Origin: Melittangium boletus DSM 14713
Lineage (GTDB): Bacteria; Myxococcota; Myxococcia; Myxococcales; Myxococcaceae
Assembly (NCBI RefSeq): GCF_002305855.1
Contig: NZ_CP022163.1
Span: forward strand, 9,243,765-9,307,764
Reading direction: 5' to 3'
DNA: 64,000 nucleotides
This document shows positions 16,672 to 24,021 of the stretch, piece by piece (position 1 is the stretch's first letter; the number at the start of each line of letters is the position of its first letter). The position numbers were made by a program, and so were the translations under genes. The notes below the pieces were generated by a model. It was given only the letters and a program-made list of their open reading frames with translations, was not told the origin of the DNA and searched no databases.

Positions 16672-17274
16672 CTAGCCGACGACGCGGCACTTCTCGCCCA
16701 TGGCGATGTACCGAATGCCGGTGATTTCGCTCCGCTCCAAGGTGGCACGCAAGTCGTCGCGAATTATGAGGAGGCGTGGCATTACACTCGGGCGGAAGAG
16801 CTTGGCATCAGCTGGAATCTTGTCCGGGGTCAGGTAGAGCAGGAAAAGGGCTTCGAACTGGCCGGGCGAGACGATTGATTTCTCCCCCCGGGTCCTTGTC
16901 ATGTCGGCGCAGTCCTGGGTGCCGATGACATTGGCGATGAAGCAATCTTGGGCTGCGACACGGCCCTTGTGATTATAGAGCATGAAGGGGAGGAACTCGA
17001 TCTCCACCCCGGCCTCTTTTTCGAGCAGTGTCTTGAGTCTGCCAGTGACCATGTACTGCAAGATGGTGTTGGGAATGACGTCCGGGACGACCAGCCCGCG
17101 GTGGCGCTTTGCCATATCCAGCCTGACGCCCATTGGATACCTGTCTGCCATTCGGACCCCCTCGCTTACTGGCCAGGAAGTCTTTTTCAAAGGCCTGGGT
17201 AGCTCATCAATGAGGCAGCTTTCGTCATTGATGTCCTGAACAAGGATGAAGTAGTCGTATGTGGCGGCAGTCAT
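16672..17274 (-). CDS. Imm11-like immunity protein (DUF1629)
   Basis: A 200-residue cytosolic protein resembling the Imm11/DUF1629 family: DYFILVQDIND at the start, a central CFIANVIGTQDCADM strand, LFRPSVMPRLLIIRDDLRATLE and the family-like ITGIRYI near the C-terminus. It starts 60 bases after the AHH toxin gene and precedes the Imm49 gene by 20 bases on the same strand. Position directly downstream of the nuclease effector makes it the first candidate for cognate immunity. GC content falls below that of the housekeeping genes, as is common for toxin and immunity genes. An upstream in-frame start at 17298 is possible but lacks a clear ribosome-binding site. Confidence 0.68.
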   Translation of the reverse strand: MTAATYDYFILVQDINDESCLIDELPRPLKKTSWPVSEGVRMADRYPMGVRLDMAKRHRGLVVPDVIPNTILQYMVTGRLKTLLEKEAGVEIEFLPFMLYNHKGRVAAQDCFIANVIGTQDCADMTRTRGEKSIVSPGQFEALFLLYLTPDKIPADAKLFRPSVMPRLLIIRDDLRATLERSEITGIRYIAMGEKCRVVG

Positions 17275-17334
17275 GGATATGAGAGAACGCACCCTCACGT
17301 GGTGGTTGGAAGAGAATCACGAATTCGGCACGAA

Positions 17335-18384
17335 TCAGCCTAGGGCGGAGGCAGGCCCGTTTCTTGAGGATTTAAAGACATCATCCAGCGCGAGGTACTT
17401 GTATTTGCCAGACAAACCCTCACGAAGACCCTCCTTCCGTAGTATCTTCCGGAGTCGCTTGGAGTGGTTCTCGAACTGGGACTTCCAGGGTTTGTTCTGG
17501 GCTTCGGACATATCGGGATGCCCTTCCTTCTTCTCCTGCTGCTTGCCCGCAGCTTTACGTACGGATTCGACGCGCTGTTTAACCTCGGCACTGTAGCCGT
17601 GGTGCTGGTTGACATGGGCAGGCAGCAGGAAGACCCATCCGAGCAGAGGTTTGGTGGGCAAGATGATAATGTTGAGGCCCTTGTTGATGTTGTACTTGAG
17701 CTGCTGCAGCAGGCTCATGTCCTCTTCGAAAACTCGGTAGAGGACGTCGGTTGGGATGATGTGGTGGGCCTCATGCGCCCAGGGCTGCTTTCTGCCTGAC
17801 CAAAAATTGTTGCCAGACATGCCCATGTCCCATGCTCCGGGAGTCACCAGGGGGTTGTTCTTGTTCTTTCGTCCAGCCATGCGCATCCCGACTTCCAGCT
17901 TTTTGCCCGCTTTCCTGTCCTGTTTTGTATCCGTGGGCTTAGGCTTGTATTTGAATCCGAGTGCGGCCTCAAGCCTCTGCCGTGGGGGGCCATGCTTGTG
18001 GAAACGCAGGTTGTACCAGTGCCGCTCGTTGGCCACATGGTACTCGATGGCGTTCTCCTTATGGTTGTGACCGTCGAAGAGGCATTTGCGTCTGTAGTCG
18101 TCGGGCCTACTCTTCGCCCAGACGCAGCGGGTGACACACCCATTCTCCTCGCCCGGCTGGTGGGTGTCTTTCGTTTTCAGCTTGGCCATGTGGCGATTCT
18201 TTTCGGCCGTGGCCGCCTTTCCCTCTGCATTCTCGGCAGCTTTCTCGAGCTTCTCGGAGTCCAGCGTCTTGTTGGCCAGTTGCCGAGCTTGCTTCGCCTC
18301 CTCCTTGACCCGACGGGCGTTGTCCGCTTTCTCCTTATATTGCGCGAAAGCCTCTCGCAGCGGATCCGGTCTCTTCGTGCTCAT
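17335..18384 (-). CDS. AHH-domain nuclease toxin, T6SS effector candidate
   Basis: A 349-residue basic protein. Residues about 5-80 form a charged Ala/Lys/Glu coiled-coil-like region; the middle has a Cys/His cluster (CVTRCVWAK, CLFDGHNH). The C-terminal half holds the AHH nuclease signature: HEAHHIIPTDVLY, then INKGLNIIILP and HVNQHHGYSAEV, supplying the His/Asn/His set of HNH-type enzymes. AHH toxins degrade nucleic acid, so the target is probably DNA or RNA of a rival. There is no signal peptide or secretion domain; delivery must come from the operon partners (PAAR-like tip, DUF6484, HEAT and KS-fold proteins). GAGGTG lies six bases before the ATG at 18384, inside the end of the upstream KS-fold gene. 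Confidence 0.82.
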   Translation of the reverse strand: MSTKRPDPLREAFAQYKEKADNARRVKEEAKQARQLANKTLDSEKLEKAAENAEGKAATAEKNRHMAKLKTKDTHQPGEENGCVTRCVWAKSRPDDYRRKCLFDGHNHKENAIEYHVANERHWYNLRFHKHGPPRQRLEAALGFKYKPKPTDTKQDRKAGKKLEVGMRMAGRKNKNNPLVTPGAWDMGMSGNNFWSGRKQPWAHEAHHIIPTDVLYRVFEEDMSLLQQLKYNINKGLNIIILPTKPLLGWVFLLPAHVNQHHGYSAEVKQRVESVRKAAGKQQEKKEGHPDMSEAQNKPWKSQFENHSKRLRKILRKEGLREGLSGKYKYLALDDVFKSSRNGPASALG

Positions 18385-18388
18385 AACG

Positions 18389-19588
18389 TCACCTCTTTGG
18401 GGCTGACGACCGATAGGTATCCTCAAGGATCAGGGCGCCTCGGGCCTTGTCATTCCCCAGTAGTAGGACGAGGGCACTCCGGCTTCCAGCATACCCCCGT
18501 GCGAACCCGCGGACCGCGAGACACACGGACGTGGCACCAGTAGCCGCGCCGATCTCCCCGAACGAGTCGGGAGGATACCATTGCCGGAAGTCCTTGGGCA
18601 TGACCGACGATCGTAATCGCACGAGCGCGGTGCCGAACTCCCGGGCCCGCAGTTCGTCGCCATTGAGGTTGACGATGGCGAGCCCTGGTTGCGCCTGGCT
18701 TGTTCGGATGCACTCCTCTGTGGCGGTCGTCAGGGCCACGCCTTGAGGAAGGGTGTCTTCAGAGCGGTCGAATGACTCCTCCACCACGGATGCGCAAGCC
18801 AGCACGCCCTCGGCGCGTGCGCCGCGAGCGCGGGCGGCGTCCGTGCGCTCCAGCAGGATGAAGGAGGCCGCCTCGCCCGGGAAGAAACCGGAGGGACTCT
18901 CCTCCGTTCGGAGTAGCCCCAGTTCATAGACATTTGCCAGTGCAGTGCCATACACGTACGAGTCGATGCCGCCGACGATGCACCGGTCGAGTTCGCGTGA
19001 GCGGAGTCGCTGTATCGCCTGTCCTACTGCATCAGCGAAGATGGCAGGCCCACCGTAGAAGAAGGAGCGCAGCGCGGGCGGAATCACCAGTCCGTTCAGA
19101 GACAGCAGTTTCGGCACCAGATATCCTTCCAGCTTCTCCCGGAGCGCCCGTTGCTCGTCGAAGTGTGTCTGGAGCACCTCCCTTGCGACATCATCGGGCG
19201 CTGGGCCCTCTGCCAGTAATTCGAGTTGACGCTGCCAAGTGGCGTAAAAGTGTCCTGGCAGACACACGAAGAAACCAGTGCGCGGATGGTCCGCTGGGCG
19301 CAGGTCCGAGTAGTCAATCAGGTCCGTCACGGCCGTGTCACCCAGCCGCAGCAGGCGTCCGATTCCATCGAAACCATCGGTGAGGCCTCGCACCGCGTGC
19401 CCCTTCAAAGGGACACTTTCCAGTGTGTCGAGGTCTGGTTCTTCTATGTCGAGCTGCGTCCAGCGTGTCATGCCGACGCGCGCGGATGCGCAGCTCGCCA
19501 CTACATCCAGTCCGAGTGAAGTGGTCAACCCCAGGCCGGTGATCGCAATATCCCTCATGGACAAGAAGGTCGGCTCAAGAGGCGTCAT
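18389..19588 (-). CDS. Ketosynthase-fold protein of a T6SS effector operon, catalytically dead
   Basis: A 399-residue protein with the thiolase fold of beta-ketoacyl synthases (RDIAITGLGLTTSLG at the start, CIVGGIDSYV in the middle, GEIGAATGATSVCLA near the end). By eye the Cys-His-His triad is gone: the nucleophile segment, normally TACASG, reads YGGPA near residue 179; the first active-site His region reads VNLNGDELR; and the GHxxGAxG motif reads FGEIGAATGA. It should not condense acyl chains. The ATG at 19588 overlaps the stop of the HEAT gene by four bases (ATGA); a start at 19558 (MRDIAI) is the alternative. It directly precedes the AHH toxin gene. A chaperone or adaptor role for effector loading is inference from position only. 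Confidence 0.8.
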   Translation of the reverse strand: MTPLEPTFLSMRDIAITGLGLTTSLGLDVVASCASARVGMTRWTQLDIEEPDLDTLESVPLKGHAVRGLTDGFDGIGRLLRLGDTAVTDLIDYSDLRPADHPRTGFFVCLPGHFYATWQRQLELLAEGPAPDDVAREVLQTHFDEQRALREKLEGYLVPKLLSLNGLVIPPALRSFFYGGPAIFADAVGQAIQRLRSRELDRCIVGGIDSYVYGTALANVYELGLLRTEESPSGFFPGEAASFILLERTDAARARGARAEGVLACASVVEESFDRSEDTLPQGVALTTATEECIRTSQAQPGLAIVNLNGDELRAREFGTALVRLRSSVMPKDFRQWYPPDSFGEIGAATGATSVCLAVRGFARGYAGSRSALVLLLGNDKARGALILEDTYRSSAPKR

Positions 19589-20904
19589 GAGATGGGCCGC
19601 TCCGCGAGTGGTCGGGAGAGCAGCGCAGGCGGGGCAGCACGTATCGCCTCCATTGCTGCGAGCTGGTGGCGGGCGAAGGTCCGGGTGCGCAGTTGGAAGA
19701 TTCCCTGGCTGCGGAGGGTCACCTCCAGCGCCAGGGCATGCCTCCGCCGCATCGGCTCCGTCCAGAGCCCTTGCAGCAGGGACGCAGGGGTCCATGGACT
19801 GCCGCGCAGGTACCGCACCGCCGGGTCGAACTGCTTCCGCGCATCCGTCCACCACGCATGGATGGCATTGACGTTGGGCAAGGGCATGCCATTACCCGGG
19901 GCGGGGTGCTGGCCTGGACCCGAAGGCTCTTCATTCAATTCTTCATCTTCGGTGAAAGCGTCTGGAGCCTCGGCGACGAAGCGTCCGGCGAGCACGAGCC
20001 CGGTGATGGCGGAGAATGCCTCCGCCGCCAGGTGACCCGCCTCGGTATCCAGGTGTTCCAAACATGTCTCGGCAGCCGACACGTACCCGCTGAATCCCAA
20101 CGCCCACAGCACATCGGGGCGGCACCTGGGCTCGTCGAGCAGGCTCCGGAGCAATGAGGCGCCGCCAGGGCCTGCACCCAGCGATAACAGCAACAGCGGC
20201 AGGCCGAGGTCAGGCCCGCGTGCCGACACAAGCAGCCGACAGACTGTCCAGGTTTCGCGATGACCGGAGAGAAGCCCGGCAACCAGGGCGGCATCGCGCA
20301 CGGCGGGCTCGGGAGAGGACAGGGCGCGCTGCAGCACATGCCAGTCTAGCCGAACCTGGAGACGCGCTGCTGCGCGTAGGGCCGCAGCGGCCACCGAAGG
20401 CTCCCCATTCAAGACGAATTCTTTCAGCGGGATGCTGGGGGTGATGGCATGCGCGCCGAGCACTTCCAAGGCCAAGGCCCTCAGTGGCAACGTGCCCTCG
20501 GCGAGGAGGGACTGTGGCCAAGCCGGGAGCGCACGAGGGTCAAGCAATTCCAGAGCGCGCCGGATGGAGTTGACCATGGCGGGGCTTGCTTCCCCGAGGA
20601 TGCCAAGCACCGCGTCAGGCCCCCAGCGCCAACCACCGCTGAGGAGAGCGAAAACAGCGGCGGAGAGGCGCTCGGGCTCGTCGGAGGCAAGTGCCGGCTT
20701 CAGGAGCCGCTCAGCGACGTACTCGCCCCCGAGAACGAGCGCATCCAGCCTTGCGAGCAGCCGCTCCTCGCTTTCCGCGACATCGTGCAGCACCTCGTCG
20801 GGTGCGGCGAAGGCCCGTTCCCACTGCCCCCAAAAGAAGGCCGCCTCGTCGAGGTGCTCCTCGTAGTTGCTCCAGTTCAGAATGATATCGGCCCGGATGT
20901 GCAT
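19585..20904 (-). CDS. TIGR02270 family HEAT-repeat-like protein, T6SS-associated
   Basis: A 439-residue protein matching TIGR02270, a family found beside T6SS genes in Myxococcus, Ralstonia and others. It opens with ADIILNWSNYEEHLDEAAFFW and continues with repeated Ala/Leu-rich helix pairs (for example LAGLLSGH-type and SLGAGPGGASLLRSLLDEP segments) resembling HEAT repeats. The C-terminal third contains NVNAIHAWW, RYLRGSPWTP and RRHALALEV, which look conserved. No enzymatic motif is visible. It starts three bases after the DUF6484 gene and overlaps the KS-fold gene by four bases, so it is translated as part of the operon. A scaffold or effector-recruiting role is plausible but unproven. Confidence 0.8.
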   Translation of the reverse strand: MHIRADIILNWSNYEEHLDEAAFFWGQWERAFAAPDEVLHDVAESEERLLARLDALVLGGEYVAERLLKPALASDEPERLSAAVFALLSGGWRWGPDAVLGILGEASPAMVNSIRRALELLDPRALPAWPQSLLAEGTLPLRALALEVLGAHAITPSIPLKEFVLNGEPSVAAAALRAAARLQVRLDWHVLQRALSSPEPAVRDAALVAGLLSGHRETWTVCRLLVSARGPDLGLPLLLLSLGAGPGGASLLRSLLDEPRCRPDVLWALGFSGYVSAAETCLEHLDTEAGHLAAEAFSAITGLVLAGRFVAEAPDAFTEDEELNEEPSGPGQHPAPGNGMPLPNVNAIHAWWTDARKQFDPAVRYLRGSPWTPASLLQGLWTEPMRRRHALALEVTLRSQGIFQLRTRTFARHQLAAMEAIRAAPPALLSRPLAERPIS

Positions 20905-20907
20905 GGG

Positions 20908-21435
20908 CTAATTGATCTCGACCGAGCCACCCTTGATGCGGTGGGTGCCGGTAGCACTCGTTTCCAGGGTGGTTCCCTTGATGACGACTTTGCCGTTGCG
21001 CCGGAGGGTGATGCTTGCCGCACCACATCGGATGACAACCTCCTCCTGGCCTTCGATGATTACCCGCTGGCCGTCGACCCACGATTCCAGCGGTCTGCGT
21101 GCCTTCGGGCCCTGACTCTCGAGCAACTCATCGAGCAGGGGTGTCGGACTCGGTTCCTGGATGAGCCCCATCAGGAAGGGGCGACGGGGATCACCGTTCT
21201 CGAAAAGGAGGACCACTTTCTGATGACAAGCAGCTGCATTCCGAAGGGTTGGTGTATCCAGCGCCGCCGCGAGCTGCGCGATCACCGGCCCGGCGGTATT
21301 ACCCTCGAAGTCGACCAGGGGTCTCCCAGTCCCATCGATGCCGGATAGCCAACCGGATCGACTCCCCAGGATGGGCTCGCGCATCCCCTCTATTGGTTTG
21401 GTGTCCAGTTCTGGCTTGTTCACGTGCGACCCCAT
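20908..21435 (-). CDS. DUF6484 domain protein, T6SS tip-associated
   Basis: A 175-residue protein with an N-terminal DUF6484-like part (SRSGWLSGIDGTGRPLVDFEGN, then VVLLFENGDPRRPFLMGLIQ) resembling the OB-fold region of VgrG spikes. A C-terminal beta-rich segment (GQEEVVIRCGAASITLRRNGKVVIKGTTLET, here split by position 140-170) looks like the beta-helix needle end of VgrG. It lacks the gp27-like base, so it may be an extension or carrier on the spike. It lies 30 bases after the PAAR-like gene and 3 before the HEAT gene. The family is typical of T6SS accessory operons. Confidence 0.75.
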   Translation of the reverse strand: MGSHVNKPELDTKPIEGMREPILGSRSGWLSGIDGTGRPLVDFEGNTAGPVIAQLAAALDTPTLRNAAACHQKVVLLFENGDPRRPFLMGLIQEPSPTPLLDELLESQGPKARRPLESWVDGQRVIIEGQEEVVIRCGAASITLRRNGKVVIKGTTLETSATGTHRIKGGSVEIN

Positions 21436-21465
21436 CTCATGTTCTCCCCCCCATCGTTGGCCCGA

Positions 21466-21930
21466 CTAGAGATCCTTGTCGCACACGGCGCACTTGGGCT
21501 CATCGTCGCCCTTGTTCATGGCGATGACAGGCCCCTGAATGAGAGGGAACGGTGGCGTGTTCTTGTCGTTGTGAAGCATCAAGTCGAAGGCGCGCGCCAC
21601 GTTCTTACCCTCGAACTTCACGTCGAAGGAGAAGTTGACGAACTCGGCCTTGCCCTTGGTCTTGCTGGAGGCCACGCCGCCCCCGGCAGTGCCCGCCTCA
21701 TCACCCGTGCTGGTACTGAAGTTCGAGTCCTTCACGCACACCGGGTTACCCGCCACGGACACCTTCTTGGTGCCCTTCGCGGTGTCCGAGGACTGCGCCA
21801 CGTTGGGGTAGGGGATGGGCACGGGCCCGGCCGGGCTAGGCGTCTTGCACACGTCCGGGAACGCGGCGGTGATGCCTCCGCTGTCCTTGGTCACCACGGA
21901 CATCTTGTTAACACCAGTGTTGACGGGCAT
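21466..21930 (-). CDS. PAAR-like DUF4150 spike-tip protein
   Basis: A 154-residue protein of the DUF4150 (PAAR-like) family. It starts MPVNTGVNKMSVVTKDSGG, followed by DVCKTPSP and PVPIPYPNVAQS, the conserved Pro-rich turn of the family, then NPVCVKDSNFSTSTGDEAGT. A Cys pair near the end (CAVCDKDL) may help bind metal. PAAR-like proteins cap the VgrG spike of the T6SS needle and attach effectors. GGAGG lies eight bases before the ATG at 21930. The frame runs further upstream but into non-coding sequence. It is the first intact gene of the operon; the DUF2169 gene that would normally precede it survives only as a fragment. Confidence 0.82.
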   Translation of the reverse strand: MPVNTGVNKMSVVTKDSGGITAAFPDVCKTPSPAGPVPIPYPNVAQSSDTAKGTKKVSVAGNPVCVKDSNFSTSTGDEAGTAGGGVASSKTKGKAEFVNFSFDVKFEGKNVARAFDLMLHNDKNTPPFPLIQGPVIAMNKGDDEPKCAVCDKDL

Positions 21931-22051
21931 GTCGTCCACCTCCAAGTGGGAAGAGATTACCACGCCGAATCCACGCGGCGTGAACACAGATCCGCTCAAG
22001 GAGTCGAATGGGCAGCGAGCCGGAATCAATCCAGGAAAGCTGGAAATGGGC

Positions 22052-22291
22052 CTACCGCTCAGACCTTCTCGGTCGGGAAACACCCTCTGCGGTGATACGT
22101 AGGCCGCGCACATCGTGCATGCCCTCACGAAGCACCAGATGGCCGCGCCACAGCAGCAGGACCTGCTCCGTTTCCATGTCGAAGGTAACGGTGTCCAGGC
22201 GCATCTCGGGCTTCATGTCCCGCGCGCTGGCCAGCGCCACGGTGATCCGTAACAGCTCGCTGGACCCCGTCGTGACGAGAGAGGCGGGAGC
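22052..22291 (-). pseudogene. DUF2169 adaptor, C-terminal remnant
   Basis: The last 79 codons of a DUF2169 gene remain: ARDMKPEMRLDTVTFDMETE, then VLLLWRGHLVLREGMHDVRGLRI and the stop near 22052. DUF2169 proteins act as loading adaptors for PAAR-type T6SS effectors and normally exceed 300 residues. The upstream part is missing because the IS66 remnant begins at about 22292. The order DUF2169 then DUF4150 on the same strand agrees with other T6SS operons, so this is the former first gene of the operon. Confidence 0.7.
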
Positions 22292-22325
22292 GTGAGACGT
22301 CCAGGGAAGAAACCTGGAGGTGCAC

Positions 22326-22724
22326 GTGGAGAAGGAGTTGGAGCAGTTCCGGTAGGAGGCGCAGAGACTGAGAGCGGGACGAGCGAAGGGCTCGGGCCCC
22401 TTTCCCGAGCCGCTCAGGGCGTTCGCGGTGCGCTACCTGGGGCAGGCGTTGGAGAAGGGAGAGACGCTCAAGTCGGTGGTGGAGAGGCTGGGAGTGTCGG
22501 AGCCGACGCTGCAGGCGTGGAGGTGGGGGCAGACGCCTGGGAGAAAGGCGCGAGGGAGGGAGCCGAGGCTCGCGGGGCTGGTGCCGGTGGTGGTGCACGA
22601 GGAGAAGGCGCCCGCGCGGCCGCGAGAGGGCACTACCTTGGCGGTGGTGTCTCCAAAGGGCTGGAGGGTGGAAGGGCTGGGGGTGGAGGAGACGGTGGAG
22701 TTGCTGCGCAGGGTGGCGTGCTGA
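22326..22724 (+). pseudogene. tnpA: IS66 tnpA with premature TAG
   Basis: A GTG at 22326 with GGAGG upstream opens VEKELEQFR, then a TAG at 22353-22355, then EAQRLRAGRAKGSGPFPEPL with RAFAVRYLGQ after it. The rest has the IS66 accessory-protein pattern: a helix-turn-helix (VVERLGVSEPTLQAWRWG) and a C-terminal LGVEETVELLRRV. The TAG fits a single C-to-T change of a CAG codon. Confidence 0.7.
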
Positions 22725-23097
22725 CACTCACGCGGGCGGTGCGGGTGTACGCCAGTGCGGTGCCGGTGGACATGCTCAAGGGGTTTGATGGGCTGAGCGC
22801 GCTGGTGGAGCAGCAGTAGGGAGGGCAGTTGCTCAAGGGCGACGTCTTCCTCTTCGTGGGACGGTGTCGCCAGCGGGCCAAGGTGCTCTACTTCGACGGC
22901 ACGGGGCTGGTGCTGCTCACCAAGCGCCTCTTCAAGGGACGCTTCGCGCGGCCGTGGGCCCAGGCCGGAGCGGTGAGCGTGGAACTGACAGTGGCCGAGC
23001 TGTCCCTGTTTCTGGAGGGGTGCGAGTTGGCGGGGAGGTGGAAACTGTCGCCGCCAGCCTTCGAGGAGAAAGAACTTGCGGTGGAGGCGGCCGTGTA
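22718..23097 (+). pseudogene. tnpB: IS66 tnpB (Orf2) with premature TAG
   Basis: The IS66 Orf2 signature is clear: VRVYASAVPVDMLKGFDGLS, then a TAG at 22817-22819 within LVEQQ-stop-GGQLLKGDVFLF, then KVLYFDGTGLVLLTKRLFKG, with RFARPW after it, and a C-terminal LFLEGCELAGRW. Both halves are in one frame, so only the nonsense codon breaks it. Confidence 0.75.
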
Positions 23098-23113
23098 GCA
23101 CTACCGCAAAAGT

Positions 23114-23888
23114 ATGGTTCCCCTCGGGCAGGTGAAGGACCTGGAGACGGCGAAGCAGATGGCGGCGCTGCTCGAGGCGGAGAACGCGCGGCTGCACCAG
23201 CGTCTGGAGGCGCTGGTGCAAGAGAATGCGCGGCTCAAGGGGGAGGACGCCCAGGCGCGGCTGCAACTGGAACTCACCCAGCTCCAGGAGCAGCTGGCGC
23301 GCATGCAGCAGCGCCTCTTCGGAGCCTCCAGCGAGAAGCGCCCGAGCGCGCAGCAGGTGGAGCCCGCCGCGCGCGAGCGGCCCCAGCGGGGACATGGGCC
23401 GCGAGCCCAGCCGGAGCTGCCCGTGCAAGAGGTGCTGCTGCCGCTGGACAAGGCGGACAAGGTATGCGGCCTGTGCGGCGGCGCCCTCGCGGAGTGGCGA
23501 GGGCAGACGGAGGACAGTGAGGAGGTGAGCGTGGTGGAGCGCCACTTCGTCCTCAAGCGCTACCGGCGACAGAAGTACCGCTGCCCGGAGGGGTGCGCGC
23601 CCGTCACGGCTCCGGCCGCGCCGCGCCTCATTCCGGGCGGCCGCTATTCGGTGGACTTCGCCGTGCACGTGGCCTTGCAGAAGTATGCCTTTCACCTGCC
23701 GCTGGCGCGCCAGGAGCGCATGTACCGGCGCGAGGGCCTGGTGGTGGACACCCAGACGCTGTGGGACCAACTCAATGCCCTGGCCCGCCACCTCCAGCCC
23801 AGCTACGAGGCACTACTCGCGTGGCGGCCATCCGCGAGTGGGCACTGGCTCAGCGCGCGCTGCCGGGCAGCGGCCTGCGCAGGCGAGT
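23114..23888 (+). pseudogene. tnpC: IS66 transposase (tnpC) with internal deletion
   Basis: The N-terminal third is intact: a leucine-rich coiled coil (residues about 10-75), the QQRLFGASSEKRP motif, a zinc finger (CGLCGGALAEW and CPEGC), and the IS66 core start VALQKYAFHLPLARQERMY with LWDQLNALARHL. At about 23825 this frame ends in AWR, and a second frame takes over with VAAIREWALAQRALPGSG, which resembles the IS66 C-terminus. The DDE catalytic region is thus deleted. Confidence 0.75.
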
Positions 23889-23949
23889 GCGGACGACATG
23901 CCCCGGATGGTCGTCACGACGGAGAACCAGCTGTTCTGCACCTACAGGG
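23889..23949 (+). pseudogene. 61-bp fragment of a DNRLRE-domain gene
   Basis: These 61 bases match 14130-14190 in the DNRLRE lipoprotein gene at 54 positions without gaps. They encode MPRMVVTTENQLFCTYR against MPWLVVTTESPPFCTYR there. The piece is fused directly to the IS66 remnant and has no reading frame of its own beyond it. Confidence 0.75.
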
Positions 23950-24021
23950 CTGAAACATCCCCTCATTTTGACGAAGCCAAATGATTTCAAGGAATGAGTT
24001 CCCCTCAACTGAGCGCGGCGG

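Larger units (their letters stand above)
22292..23888 (+). mobile_element. Decayed IS66-family element
   Basis: Remnants of the three IS66 genes lie in order: tnpA, tnpB, tnpC. tnpA and tnpB each carry an in-frame TAG, and tnpC has lost its catalytic middle. The left edge interrupts the DUF2169 gene; the right edge joins a 61-base fragment of a DNRLRE-type gene. I could not identify terminal inverted repeats, so the edges are set by where coding similarity ends. Confidence 0.8.
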
